Assembly: GCA_039707465.1 (NCBI GenBank) | Contig: CM077643.1 | Span: 40,471,105-40,535,104, forward strand | Direction: 5' to 3' | From: Rhabdophis nuchalis | Taxonomy: Eukaryota > Chordata > Lepidosauria > Squamata > Natricidae | DNA: 64,000 bases | Part shown: positions 10,378-20,824 of the stretch, piece by piece | Layout: each line of letters opens with the position of its first letter | Numbering within the stretch: position 1 is the stretch's first letter | The notes under the pieces: model-generated | Databases searched by the model: none | Told to the model about the DNA's origin: nothing | What the model saw: only the letters and a program-made list of their open reading frames with translations | Position numbers and translations under genes: made by a program

Positions 10378-10548
10378 ATCTGGGACAGCTTGCCTCCAGA
10401 AGTGGTGAATGCCCCAACACTGCAAGTCTTTAGGAAGATGTTGGATAGCCATTTATCTGGAACGGTATAGGGCTTCCTGCCTAGGCAGGGGGTTGGACTA
10501 GAAGACCTCCAAGGTCCCTTCCAACTCTGCTATTGTATTGTATTGTAT
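10378..10548 (+). mobile_element. CR1 LINE 3' end
   Basis: Retains the last ORF2 codons (SLPPEVVNAPTL-type block), the tail GGGGGTTGGACTAGAAGACC and TTCCAACTCTGC, then three to four TATTG pentamers. Confidence 0.88.
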
Positions 10549-10762
10549 CTGGGTTACTTGCCTGTGCTCTGGTGCAATACAAATCAGTAAGCACTTTTTT
10601 TCTCCTTCTCTCCAAATACAAGGACCAGGCGTAGTTCAACGCAGCTGCCTGGAAGGAGATTTCAAACCAAGAAAGCAGTTCATAGCTAACTTCTGGAATC
10701 CTTTCCCAGAATAGATGAAATGGATTATTAAAATGGATGGCTTGAAAAGGAAATGTATAAAT

Positions 10763-11056
10763 CAGTGGTGAGTTCCAGATCGCCCACATGGACATGCGCA
10801 GTGCATGCGCACACAGACATGCAGCGTGCGCATGCATCTTACCGCCTCAGCGAGCCTCCGCAACACTCCAGCTGCTCAGAAGAGCATTGCACAGGTGCTA
10901 TACGTGCCATGCATGTGTGCAGAAGCCTTAAAAGACAGGTAAGGAGCTCAGGCGGGCGGGCGGGCCCTCTGGAGCACCGTACTGGAATGATATCTGGTGC
11001 TCCAGGCAGGCTCCAGTACGCCCATACCAGGGCGTACCACCTGTAACCCACCACTG
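10763..11056. mobile_element. hAT-type non-autonomous element, 294 bp
   Basis: The termini are CAGTGGTGAGTTCC and GTAACCCACCACTG. Perfect 8-bp duplications GTATAAAT flank it (10755-10762, 11057-11064). The interior is GC-rich with many GCATGCG-type CpG motifs. There is no transposase. Confidence 0.93.
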
Positions 11057-11184
11057 GTATAAATTCATGGAGAACAGGCCTACCATGGGCTACTAATCTT
11101 GGAAACCTCATGTTATCCCTGGGCTAAGGAAAATAAGGTAATTCTTGACACAATCTTTTATTTATTTTATTAGAACCATTTGAA

Positions 11185-11605
11185 ATTATAGCATGGAAAA
11201 AAAGTAATTTATGACTATTTTTCACACTCACAACCATTGCAGCATCCCCATGGTCACATGATCAAAACTCAGATGCTTAGCAACTGGCTCGTATTTTATG
11301 TAAAAGCCGTGGTGGTGTAGTGAGGGCTCAGATTGTTGGGGGCAATATGCTGACTCTATAAGCCACTTAGAGAGGGCTGTAAAGCCCTGTGCAGCAGTAT
11401 ATACATCTAAGCGCCATTGCTATTGCTATGGAGGTCCCGGGGTCATGTTGCTTTTGCAACATTTCTGACAAGCAAAGTGAATGGGGAAGCCGGATTCACT
11501 TAACAACAGTTGCAAGAAAGGTTGTGCAATAGGGCAAAAGTAAATTAACAACTGTGTTGCTTAGCAATGGAAATTTGGGCTTCGATTGTGGTTGCCTTCA
11601 AACAC
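11185..11605. mobile_element. Non-autonomous DNA element with nested SINE
   Basis: Family motifs include CATCCCCATGGTCACATGATC, AGATGCTTAGCAACTGGCTC and GGGGAAGCCGGATTCACTTA. The SINE at 11303-11430 splits it. The ends are eroded, so the boundaries are approximate. Confidence 0.65.
11303..11430 (+). mobile_element. tRNA-derived SINE, internally deleted
   Basis: A head remnant (AGCCGTGGTGGTGTAGTGAG) joins the 3' half: GGGGGCAATATGCTGACTC, CCACTTAGAGAGGGCTGTAA, then GCCATTGCTATTGCTATG. The B-box half of the head is missing. Confidence 0.75.
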
Positions 11606-11637
11606 AAGTTGTATGGGAAAAATGATGGGAGAAAAGC

Positions 11638-11765
11638 AGTGGTGAAATTAAAAAAATGTTCCTGGTTCTGTGGGTGTGGTTTGGTGGGCATGGCAGGGGA
11701 AGGATACTGCAAAATCTCCATTCCCTCCCCACTCCTAGAGGAGGGATACTGTAAAATCTCCATTC
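11638..11765. mobile_element. hAT-type element fragment
   Basis: Begins CAGTGGTGAAATTAAA and contains GTGTGGTTTGGTGGGCATGG and two copies of the TACTGCAAAATCTCCATTCC motif. It is truncated on the right by the next element. Confidence 0.65.
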
Positions 11766-11952
11766 CAGGGGTGGGTTCCTACCAGTTCTAACCTGGTCGC
11801 TAGAAGAGGTTCCACAAATCTAGCGTGCCGTTTAGAACTGGTTGGTGGAACACCGCCTTGCTCGCTCACCCCCAGCCCCCCCCCCAAATCTGGCTCATCC
11901 ACTCTCTCCCCCGACCCATCTGCACCACGCCTCTAAGAGCCCTATAGAGAAC
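11766..11952. mobile_element. hAT-type element, left end
   Basis: CAGGGGTGGGTTCCTACCAG is a family terminus (compare 36499 and 48534). No matching right end is found before the TAGG array. Confidence 0.5.
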
Positions 11953-12185
11953 CCTAGGTAGGTAGGTAGGTAGGTAGGTAGGTAGGTAGGTAGGTAGGTA
12001 GGTAGGTAGATAAATAGGTAGGTAGGTAGGTAGATAAGTAGGTAGGTAGGTAGGTAGGTAGATAAGTAGGTAGGTAGGTAGGTAGGTAGGTAGGTAGGTA
12101 GATCTGCCTGCCCGCTTGCCTGTCTACCTGCCTGTCATCTATCTAATCTATATCTACCTACCTACCTACCTACCTACCCACCTAT
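11953..12185. repeat. Opposed (TAGG)n and (CTAC)n arrays
   Basis: About 150 bp of GGTA units with scattered GATA variants (11953-12103) is followed, after a 40-bp spacer of CTGCCTGCC type, by CTAC units (about 12153-12182). The two arrays are complementary. Confidence 0.95.
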
Positions 12186-12285
12186 ATTTATCTATCTGTG
12201 AAATGTCTTTTCTATTGAAGACTGTTGGATGCTTTGAATTGTATCCCATAGTGGAATTGTTCAATGATAAAACAGATGTCTAGAC

Positions 12286-12562
12286 AGATAGTCCTCAACA
12301 AACATGCAACCATATGTTTAACAACGGTTTGAACTTAAAATGGCAGTGAAAAAAAGAGACTTATTGCCAGTTCTAACTATGATAACATCCTCATGGTCAG
12401 GTGATCAAGATGCGATGTATTGATGATGATTTGCAGTGTCCCAGGTTGCCATGATTAATGACCGCAGCAAAAAAATCAAGCACAACCCACTGAACAACCA
12501 TACTGTGCAACATTAAAAGTTCTGGTCCCATCTGTGAGGACCAGAGTTCAGGACTACCACTA
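12286..12562. mobile_element. Non-autonomous DNA element, degraded
   Basis: The left end AGATAGTCCTCAACAAACAT and interior motifs ACTATGATAACATCCTCATG and GGTCAGGTGATCAAGATGCG match the 13562 and 32329 family. The right end is weak (AGGACTACC). Confidence 0.6.
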
Positions 12563-13340
12563 AACGGGGTTTTTAAACCCATTTTTAAACCATCTTAGAA
12601 GGTGTGCTGGGGAGATGCCAGGAACTGAGTGAGATTATTTCTGAGGGTTTTTTCCCATGCTGTCAATCCACAAGAAGCACCACTGTATAATTTGTACTCT
12701 AAGGATGCTGCGGAAATCAATACAGATTTATCGCCAGAGCCATAGAAATGCAAAAGGGAATTGTCTGTTCATTTTGAATGACAGCTGATCTGGTAACCTG
12801 CCAGAAATGATATCCTGAAGATTCATGTCACTGAGCTGTTGCTTTTTTAGGGTCTCCGGCGACGTTGTTATTAATCTTTTTTCTCTCTCCCTAATTCTCC
12901 CTGTGAAGTTTTTTAAAAGCGTGGTAAAGATTAGGACAAATTCCAGCCAGACATCAAAAATTGATGCAGCTTTCAAATATATCTTTAGACAGCATTAAAA
13001 TAAGGCATGTTATTTGTCTGCAAATAAATGATACTGTTGGATAAATAATATATGATGATTTGTTTGCAAAAAAAACCACCACTTTTTTTCTGCAGTGGGA
13101 GAAAAAAGGAAGCCTTGCAGCTGCTTCTCTCTCTTCAGTCAGTACCTATTTTAAAATTATCACCTAATTTACAGTGCCACTTGATTTAGCAATCTGCAAA
13201 ACCTGTCCCTTTATTTTAACTGGTATCCCTGTTTTTGCAGATCTACCAAATACACTTTTTCAGGATTAGGGGAGCCAAATCATAGCTATGCGTTTGCTGT
13301 ATGTTATTTCCTGCAGTAGTTTTAATAAAAATATATATTT
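12563..13340. other. Repeat-poor DNA, candidate conserved noncoding segment
   Basis: No transposon motif or coding frame is seen. The sequence from about 12655 to 13260 is mixed in composition and non-repetitive, in contrast to its surroundings. I cannot test conservation here. Confidence 0.35.
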
Positions 13341-13561
13341 CTAGGGATACAGTACTTGCTATCAGCAAATGAACATTTTGCATGTAGTATAAGAATCAAG
13401 GTGACTTCTGCATGCAAGTGCTCTATCTTATGGGTGTCAAACTCGACCGTGTCACGTGATGTCATGTAACATATCACACCATTATTTGCCTTTGTCGAGC
13501 TGGGACTGGCATGGCGACACCCCTGCTCTATCTCAAGGATGGTGGCAGCAGTAAAAACAGA

Positions 13562-13852
13562 GGTGGTCCTTGACTCACAACCATTCATTAATGACCATTT
13601 GAAGTTAGAACAGTGCTGAAAAATGTGACTTACAATCTGTTCTTGCACTTATGGCTATCAGAGCATTCCCATGGTCACGTGACCTTCCCATCTAGCAAGC
13701 AAAGTCAATGTGGTCCACTTAATTACCGGGGGGCATTCACTTAATAACCATGACAAAAAAAAGGTTGTACAATCAGGCACAACTCACTTAGCCACTTCAC
13801 TTAACAATGGAAATTCCTGTCCAATTGTGGTCATAAATCAAGGGCTACCTAT
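13562..13852. mobile_element. Non-autonomous DNA element
   Basis: The left end GGTGGTCCTTGACTCACAAC and right end TCATAAATCAAGGGCTACCT are diverged inverted copies. The interior includes GCATTCCCATGGTCACGTGA and CACTTAACAATGGAAATTCC. Confidence 0.75.
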
Positions 13853-13865
13853 AGTGATATATAAT

Positions 13866-14092
13866 ATAACAATAGCACTTAGATTAATATACCATTTCCC
13901 GTTGCTTTACAGCCCTCTCTAAGCAGTTTACAGAGTCAGCCTACTGCCCCCAACCATCTGGGTCCTCATTTTACCAACCTCAAAAGGATGGAAGGCTGAA
14001 TGAACCTTGAGCTGGTCAGGATCGAACTCAGTGGAATGCAGATTCAGCCTGCAATACTTCATTCTAACCACCGTGCTACCATGGCTCATATG
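13866..14092 (-). mobile_element. tRNA-derived SINE, near full length
   Basis: On the minus strand the order is a head (GAGCCATGGTAGCACGGTGG), a B-box region, an ACCAGCTCAAGGTTCATTCA block, then TACAGAGTCAGC in complement, and a tail reading AGTGCTATTGTTATATTATA. The copy at 31998-32240 aligns throughout. These are Sauria-type SINEs in my judgement; the subfamily name is inference. Confidence 0.82.
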
Positions 14093-14119
14093 GATCAATA
14101 TATGGTCCATAATGGATTT

Positions 14120-14575
14120 ATGTCTTTGTGGAAAGAGATAGGCAGTAGAGTTCCTCAGAGTTCTGTTCTAGCCCCAGTGCTCTTCAACTTTTTATAAATA
14201 ACTCCGGCAAGAGAATATAAGGGATGCTCATCAGATCTGCAGAAGACACAAAACGGTGGGGAATTGTTACCATCTCAGAAAACAGGCTCAAGATTGAAAA
14301 AGTCCTTCATAGGTTTGTACACTGAATCCTAGTCAACAAAATAGGACAATTAGAACAAAATAGGACAATTAGAACAACTAATCAGTGGAACAACCTGTCT
14401 CCAGAAGTTGTGACTGCGCCAACACTGGAAGTTTTTAAGAAGTTATTGGATAACATTTGTATGAAATGGTATAGGGTTCCCTGCCTAGGCAAGGGGTTGG
14501 ACTGGAAGACCACCAAGGTCCCTTCCAACTCTGTTATTCTATTCTATTCTAATCTATTCTATTCTACTGTTCAGT
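14120..14575 (+). mobile_element. CR1 LINE with degraded RT motif and 3' tail
   Basis: A reverse transcriptase remnant (SRVPQSSVLAPVLFNFL, from a GVPQGSVLGP-type motif) at about 14148-14196 is followed by a frame-broken stretch. The CR1 3' end (CAGAAGTTGTGACTGCGCC, GGACTGGAAGACCACCAAGG) and ATTCT pentamers close it. Confidence 0.78.
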
Positions 14576-14643
14576 GATGGGAGAATCAAGGTTCTGAATG
14601 TAGGTAGGTCAAAACAGATGCACCTCTCCAAGACTGCCTAGCA

Positions 14644-15304
14644 CCAGGATGGCAAACCTATGGCACATGTGCCACAGGTGGCACGTGGAGCCATTTGTCA
14701 GGGTACGCGAGGCATTGCCCTGTCAGCTGGTCAGCGTGCATGCACAAGCTGGCCAGCTGAGTTCAGCCATTTTTAAACCCATTTTTTGCCCTCTCCAGGC
14801 TTTATAGGAGCCTGGGGAAGGCTAAAACAGCCTCCTGCCCCCTCAGAGGCCCTCCGGGGGACTAAAAAGGATGCTACGAGCAAACCAGAAGTGATTTCCG
14901 GTTTGCTCCTATCATCCTTTTTAGTCCCCTGAAGTTTCCTGAAGCCACTGGAGTACTAAAAATAGCCCTCCGAGCACACCGGAAGTCACTTCCGGTTTGC
15001 TCGGATGGTTTTTTTTTTGCCCTCTGGAGGCTTCAGGGAAGCCTCCTGAATGTCCCTGAAGCCTCCGGTGGGCCTCTGGGGGGGAGGGGGGCTGTTTTTG
15101 CCCTCCCCAGGCTCCTATAAAGCCCCTGGAGCCTGGGGAGGGCAAAGAAAGCATGCAAAAAATGGGGGGGAGCTCCTGTAGTGCGCACATGTGCACCGTG
15201 TGTGTGTGTCACGCATTGCATTATGGGTGTGATACTCTTGCACATGACCTCCCTGCGCTCCCCCCACTTATGGCACACGAGCCAAAAAGGGTTCGCCATG
15301 ACTG
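14644..15304. mobile_element. hAT-type non-autonomous element, 661 bp
   Basis: The termini CCAGGATGGCAAACC and GGTTCGCCATGACTG form inverted repeats. The 8-bp flanks GCCTAGCA (14636-14643) and GCCTAGCT (15305-15312) match at 7 of 8. The interior has repeated TTCCGGTTTGCTC and CTCCGGAGG-like blocks, shared with 23156-23609. Confidence 0.9.
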
Positions 15305-15344
15305 GCCTAGCTTGACAGTTGTACTAGTGAGAAGAATTTGGATA

Positions 15345-15548
15345 TTGATTTTATTTTATTTTATTAGATTTCTAGACCGCTCCCTCTCCCCGAAGGGACT
15401 CGGGGCGGTGTACAGGCAAAAAATTAAAAAGTGACATCAACATTACATATAAACTAAAATCGAATTAAATAATCCCCTGTACAAATTTATAAAAATTAAA
15501 AACTTAACCTTAAAACCTAATCCTATAAGTTAAAATTACAAACTGAGG
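15345..15548 (-). mobile_element. L2-like LINE 3' UTR
   Basis: An ATTTT tail is followed by AGACCGCTCCCTCTCCCCGA, GGGACTCGGGGCGGTGTACA and A-rich UTR. No coding sequence. Confidence 0.8.
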
Positions 15549-15589
15549 CGGGAAGCATGGATATATTGAAATGTCTTTAAATATTAATA

Positions 15590-15800
15590 GCTCAGGTTGG
15601 TAGTTATGTTGTTGATTTGAGCTCCAAACCTGGCGATCTGATTGCAAATATTTCATCCCCATTCGAGGAGACAACTTCAGTGTGCTTCGGATAGTGCTTG
15701 TCTGGAGGAGCACTAGCTTCTTCTTGGTCTTGATCTGATTTTGGCTTGGGTGATTGGCTAGCTGTAGTCGCTGAGTCATAGTCCTTAGTTTTAAGTACCA
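15590..15800 (-). repeat. Unclassified repeat, inverted partner of 16330-16490
   Basis: On the minus strand AGCACACTGAAGTTGTCTCC and GATGAAATATTTGCAATCAG parallel AGCACACTGAAGATGTCTCC and GACAAAATGTTTGCAACCAA at 16396-16446 (+). I do not recognise the family. A Penelope-related 3' region is possible. Confidence 0.6.
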
Positions 15801-15818
15801 TCTGTGAGATGTAAATCT

Positions 15819-16137
15819 GGGGATGAAATGCTACTGGTTCAGACCAGTTCGCCTGAACCGGTAGTAAAAAATGCTACTGGCCTGGGTGAACCAGTATTTC
15901 CGACGATCAGCTGGGCAATGATCAGCTGTTACACACGATTTATATTTGGTAGAATAATCAGATTTCTTGCTTTCTAGCTAATCTAAATCACATGGCACAG
16001 TGGATTCCCCCCACCCCGACTGTTCTACTTACCTTTGCAGATTCAGAAAGCTTCAAAATGTTCCTTTTTTAGTGCAAAGTGCACGCTCAGTAGCAGACTC
16101 ACCAAACCGGTAGCAGATTTCAGAGGAATACATCACT
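15819..16137. mobile_element. hAT-type element, degraded
   Basis: GATGAAATGCTACTGGTTCA at the left and CCGGTAGCAGATTTCAGAGG, then AATACATCACTG, at the right are inverted ends of the ACCGGTT-containing hAT family. Confidence 0.6.
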
Positions 16138-16329
16138 GATATAAATTAGTGCTGGTGTTGTTGTTTAGATGTCACCTAATGATGTCATGATCTGGTTTCA
16201 GGTTGATTTGATCAGCTGCATGTGATGTGATCTGATTTCTTATGATCTATTGACTTATCACTTTGTTTGCCGCATGGCTGTTCATTGGTCTTTAAATGCT
16301 GCTTTGGGATCATGGTTGATGATGTTCTT

Positions 16330-16490
16330 TCCTTCTAAGTGGTTGGTAGTTTGGGTCAAAATCAGAGCAGGACTCAGAAAGGCAAGCACAATCCAAAGCA
16401 CACTGAAGATGTCTCCTCAAATGGGGACAAAATGTTTGCAACCAAATCACCAAGCTTGGATCTCAAACCAACAACAGAATTTGGATATCC
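16330..16490 (+). repeat. Unclassified repeat, partner of 15590-15800
   Basis: Homologous in inverted orientation to 15590-15800, across about 130 bp with many substitutions. A CR1 starts just downstream. Confidence 0.6.
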
Positions 16491-16496
16491 TGGTAA

Positions 16497-17175
16497 AGTA
16501 CAAAGCCAACAATGTAGTACAGCTGCCAAAAAAGCCAAGGCAGTCTTGGGCTGCATCAACAGAGATAGATTTTTGAGATCAGTGGAATCATTCTTCACTG
16601 CACTAGTCAGATTATTGTCTGGAATTCTATGTCCAGTTTTTATCACCACAGTACAAACAGGAAGCCAAACTACTGGAAATAAGGCACAGTAACAAAGATG
16701 ATGAGGAACTTGCAGAATTTATTCTACGAAGATTTGTTAATGGAATTTTGTATGTTTAGCCCAAAGAAGGGAAGGCTAAGGGTAACATGATAGTAGTCTT
16801 CAAATAATTGAAAGACTGTCATAGAGAAGAAGATGTAGTTGTGCCTGAAGCTTTACAGGGTGATCTATGTGAAAGGTAAGAAATCTGTTACTATGGGAAC
16901 AATTAAGCAGTAGAATGCTTTGACTCTTGAAGTTCTAGGTGTTTCAGTCAAGCTTTTCAAACAAACGTTGAAGAATTGTTTCTCTGGAATAAGATGAGAT
17001 TCCTGACCTTGACAGGGTGCTGGACTAGAAGATTGTAAAGTTCTCTCCCAGCCCTATTCTACAATCCCGAGAAGGAGCAGACTCTCCTTAATTCGATGTG
17101 TTCAGAAAGTGGTTAGTTAGCAGGAAATTGAACTAGTTTATCTCCCAAAGTTCATTCCAACCCTTGCATTCAGTA
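16497..17175 (+). mobile_element. Old CR1 LINE copy
   Basis: The diverged segment from AAAAAAGCCAAGGCAGTCTT (the CR1 AKKAKTVLGC-type block) runs through a CIQFWSPR-like region with stops to a tail GGGTGCTGGACTAGAAGATT. A second tail-like motif follows at about 17100-17170. Many indels make this one of the oldest CR1 copies here. Confidence 0.7.
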
Positions 17176-17640
17176 GGTCATAGGTAGAGAAACAGACTAT
17201 CCCCCTACATTTTCTTCTTTGGTTTTTTTTGTGGAAGGGGCATACCTATAAGTATAAGTCAAATAAGACATAAAAGCAATTCCCTTGTAGCTTCTCAGAT
17301 TCAGAATTCTTCCTTTGACCTTTCAGGCAAAATATAGTAGAAATGCAGGTGGCCAAATTTCAAATTAGTTTAATTTACAGTAATCTGGCAGATGGTATGA
17401 GATTTGCTTCTTACCACAGTAGTTCTCTTGCCTCCTGAGAGTAAAATACATAATTACCAGGAGGCTTAAGAACCTAAAACAGTAAGCATACTTCACTGAA
17501 ATCTTCAATCACCCTAGCCTGAAGGTTCAGAGGCAGAAGGTAAACATTTGTATCAGGATGTCTAGATGCTGCCAAAGTTTTCCTCCAGGAAATGTCCCAT
17601 GAAACATAGTTGGTTTTTTTAAATCTCTTGAGCCCTAGAC
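17176..17640. other. Unannotated DNA
   Basis: No recognised repeat or gene. Confidence 0.4.
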
Positions 17641-17746
17641 CAGGGGTCTGCAAAGTTGGCTCTTTGAAGACTGGTGGACTTCAACTCCCAGAATTCTGGG
17701 CGTTGAAGTCCACCAGTCTTCAAAGAGCCAAATTTGCAGACCCCTG
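17641..17746. mobile_element. hAT-type palindromic MITE, 106 bp
   Basis: Starts CAGGGGTCTGCAAAGTTGGC and ends as its reverse complement, with palindromic centre CCCAGAATTCTGGG. Perfect 8-bp duplications CCCTAGAC lie at 17633-17640 and 17747-17754. Related in design, but not in arm sequence, to 2201-2335. Confidence 0.93.
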
Positions 17747-18119
17747 CCCTAGACCAAGAACATTGGTTGGGCATGTAGGCACATCTGGAATGTTGACAGC
17801 ATCTCATAAAAATGGTTACTTCAGGGTAGGGCTTGCCTACTCATTAAATGGCCACTATAATGGACAATACCAGCCATAAAGCATCTACTTGGCTTCACCC
17901 ATCCACCATTTTAATTTTCTTTTTTTTTAAAAAAAAAGTATTAATATTTTCATTCGAGAGACAAACAACCCAAGACAGAGCTAATCAGTTTGGTTCAGGA
18001 TAAGAAGTTCTGGACTAGCTTGGCTCTTTCAGTTGGGTTCTGGAAATGAGGAACAAATTGTACTTCCTCCTCAACCATTTCCTCTATGAAGGATCCCTAA
18101 TAAAAAATAATAGTGGAGT

Positions 18120-18318
18120 CTATGAAAAGGCAGAAGAAACCTTGGAGGTCTTCTTGGCCAAACCTTTGCTCAACTGGGAGACTCTGTACCATTTCAGACA
18201 AATGGCTATCCAAACTCTTCTAAAACTCTCTAGTGATGGAGCACCCACAACTTCTGGAAGCAAGCCATTCCACTGGTTAATTGTTCTGACTATCAGGATT
18301 TTTTTTTCTAAAGCTATA
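18120..18318 (-). mobile_element. CR1 LINE 3' end
   Basis: On the minus strand the coding end (TINQWNGLLPEVVGAPSLE) and a shortened tail (CCTCCAAGGTTTCTTC complement) are visible. It sits in otherwise unique DNA. Confidence 0.82.
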
Positions 18319-19150
18319 GGAAGGTATGTCAATGCAAATCCCCATTCATAAAATTAAATTAGAAATGATGGGAGGAGAAGGGAGGGAAGGAACAATTAAC
18401 CCTGAAGAATGGAAGAAGAGCAGAATAATTCTGATAGATGAAGCCAAGAGCCCATTAGATCCAGATTTGTGTCTCACAGTCCTACCTGATCTATTCAGGA
18501 AGCTCAACAGCATGGGCACAAGGCCAAACATTCTTGATCCCTCATAGCTTGGTATTTAAGGTATCATGACTCAAGTTCAGGTTCTTGCATGTAGCCATCA
18601 ACTAGTAATCATAGATAACCCAATCCTCTAAAATTTTTGCCAACCCACTTTTGGATTCTGCTAAATGGCATGACTTCATATCCAATGTCAGCATATCCCA
18701 TACTTCAGCTACAACTTGATTAAGCAAGCTCCTGAACACAAGTGTGTTTGCAGGCAAAGCTACCATTATTTTGCAAGCACAGCAGGCAACCTCTTTAAAA
18801 AACCTTAAATGTGATTTGATGTTTTTTTTTAAGAAAAGAGAATATACTTCAGTAGAATAATGCATTTAACAAAGCAATGCACAAGCAGTAAGAATTATAG
18901 CCCTGTGTTGTTCTGTTTCTGAGGGAAAATCATGTTATGAAAATGGCTAGCTATTTTTGAGCACTGTCCAGTCTTTAGACGTTGTGAAATCAGCTTGGAA
19001 ATATTTAGAATTGGGGAAATTTCTCAAAACAGAATGGGCAAATTCTTGATCCCTGAGGGTCATATGAGAAAGAAGCAATGGTTATGCTAATGAAGGTATA
19101 AGTACAAATAGGTAGAGTCTGAACTGAAGACATTCTGTCCCCTTTCCCCC
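18319..19150. other. Unannotated DNA
   Basis: Short open frames on both strands show no family or splice support. No repeat recognised. Confidence 0.4.
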
Positions 19151-19229
19151 CTTTTTTTTGTATTCACATATGCACAATCTCCCTCATTCACGTCCACAAC
19201 AATATGAGGAAAAAGAGCACCACCCCCAC

Positions 19230-19864
19230 CCTTCAGCCTCTGCCTCCCAGCAATTTGCCTCCTTGCAGCAAACAGCATGGTCAGCTTCAGCACAGCCTGA
19301 TTTAGCACGAGCAGCTGGTTGGCGGTTGGATCGGTCTCCCGGAATACTGCCAATCAGTTGTTCCAGGCTGTGGGGATCGCCACCACTCATCACCGCCATC
19401 ACAGTCCATCACCACTGCCCCCTATTTCCTCATTTTAGAACTCCATGCATCCCACTTTCAGCCTTCACACACCCTATTTTCGGCCAATTCCAGACGGCAG
19501 GGATAGGTGGCAGCAAGGATCCCTGCTGCCTGGAACATGCCAAAAACAGACACTTGGAGGTCAAAAACTCGGCACACAGAGGCCAAAAACAGGACCGAGG
19601 TGGAGGCGGTGACAGGTGGCAGCGGTAGTGGGCAGTGATGGGTGGTGACAGTGGCAATGGGTAGTGGAAATTCTCACAGCCTGAAACAGCTGATAGGCAG
19701 TATTCCAGGAGGCTTAGCCAACCACCAATCAGCTGCTCATGCTAAATCAGCTGAAGCTGACTCGGCTGTTTGATGCATGGAGACAACTCTTTTTTCTTGT
19801 TTTCTTCACCAAAAGCTAAGTGCATCTTATAGTCCAGAGCGTCTTATAGTCCGGAAAATACGGT
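19230..19864. mobile_element. Foldback DNA element with CGGAAAATACGGTA terminus
   Basis: The left block CTGATTTAGCACGAGCAGCT, then GGTTGGCGGTTGG and GGAATACTGCCAATCAG, recurs inverted in 19680-19770. The right end CTTATAGTCCGGAAAATACG resembles the inner terminus of the 8744 composite. The left boundary is uncertain. Confidence 0.6.
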
Positions 19865-19868
19865 ACCT

Positions 19869-20268
19869 TGTAAGGATTGTAATAGCCAATATGTACGTAG
19901 GACAGACAGGCAGAAAACTAGCAGAATGCCTCCATGAACACTAGCTAGCAACCAGAAGACAAGAGTCATTCAAAAAGTGAAATGAGCAGATAAAGAGATG
20001 AATGAAATTTAAAAATGCTAGAAAATTCCTGAACTTGACAGCCATCAATAGACACATGGAAATAAACCCCATTTATGCACTATTCAAAAGGGACAATAAA
20101 AAAAGTTACGTAGAAAATTTAAAAAAGACTAGAAAGTCTCCTCAACACCCAGATAAGCAGGATAAACAACAAATAAACAATCCCTTAATCAAGGAACTAC
20201 CAAGGAGAAAACTACACCCCCACCAATACTGGTATATCAAGAGTGAGCAAATCTCCCATTCACACTAA
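19869..20268 (+). pseudogene. Penelope-like element endonuclease remnant
   Basis: A broken frame reads CKDCNSQYVRRTDRQK, which resembles the GIY-YIG endonuclease core of Penelope-like elements (C..CN..Y.G.T.RKL type). A second frame from about 20020 reads LTAINRHMEINPIYALFKRD, matching the region after the endonuclease (SINRHIEINPIY-type). At least one frameshift and several stops separate them. Only the C-terminal part of the element is present. Confidence 0.62.
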
Positions 20269-20824
20269 TGATGTTTCCTACTGGGGTAATGAAACATCCT
20301 CTGTGCAAGCAAACAACCAAGCACAGAGAACACCAAAGGCTCCACGATTCAGCCCTGAGCTACAGATATTCTCTTCTATCGGAAAGAATACACTTGATGA
20401 GAAATTGATATCTGAGCAGCTTTAGCAGCAACAGGCATACGCAACATTCTGACCTCCAGCTGCCAGCAGCAAAAGTCATAGTAAACAGCCACAACTCGAC
20501 TTCAAACACGACCTGCAGTTCAGCTTGGCAGCTCAGCTTAAAGCCTCAGAAGCCGCCCCTGCTTAGAGCTCAGCTTGCAGCTTGGACAAACTCTTCCTCA
20601 CCGTTCAGAAGAGAAATGGAAGCGAACCAAACGAGTCTCTAGAGCCAAGTGTAGGTCGCACCAAATTTGGGAGGCAAAACATTGCCCTTCACTTTAGTAT
20701 AAATGCAACCCTAAAGGTCATGAGGGGAGAAGTAAGTTTGAAAGTTATTTTATAAAACGCCTTTATCTAGCATATTTTGTGACCAGTCGTACCCAAAAGA
20801 CTCTTGCCAGGTCATACTAATATT
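20269..20824. other. Unannotated DNA, possibly the Penelope-like 3' part
   Basis: The sequence continues from the Penelope-like remnant with no clear end. CTCAGCTT repeats occur at 20520-20580. No gene recognised. Confidence 0.35.

Noticed and set aside
11953..12103. TAGG array considered as telomere-like sequence
   Set aside because: The vertebrate telomere unit is TTAGGG. This is a tetranucleotide array with GATA variants.
19158..19628. A 156-codon open frame on the plus strand
   Set aside because: It lies mostly in the foldback DNA element, has low-complexity His/Pro/Ser content and no family similarity or splice context that I can see.
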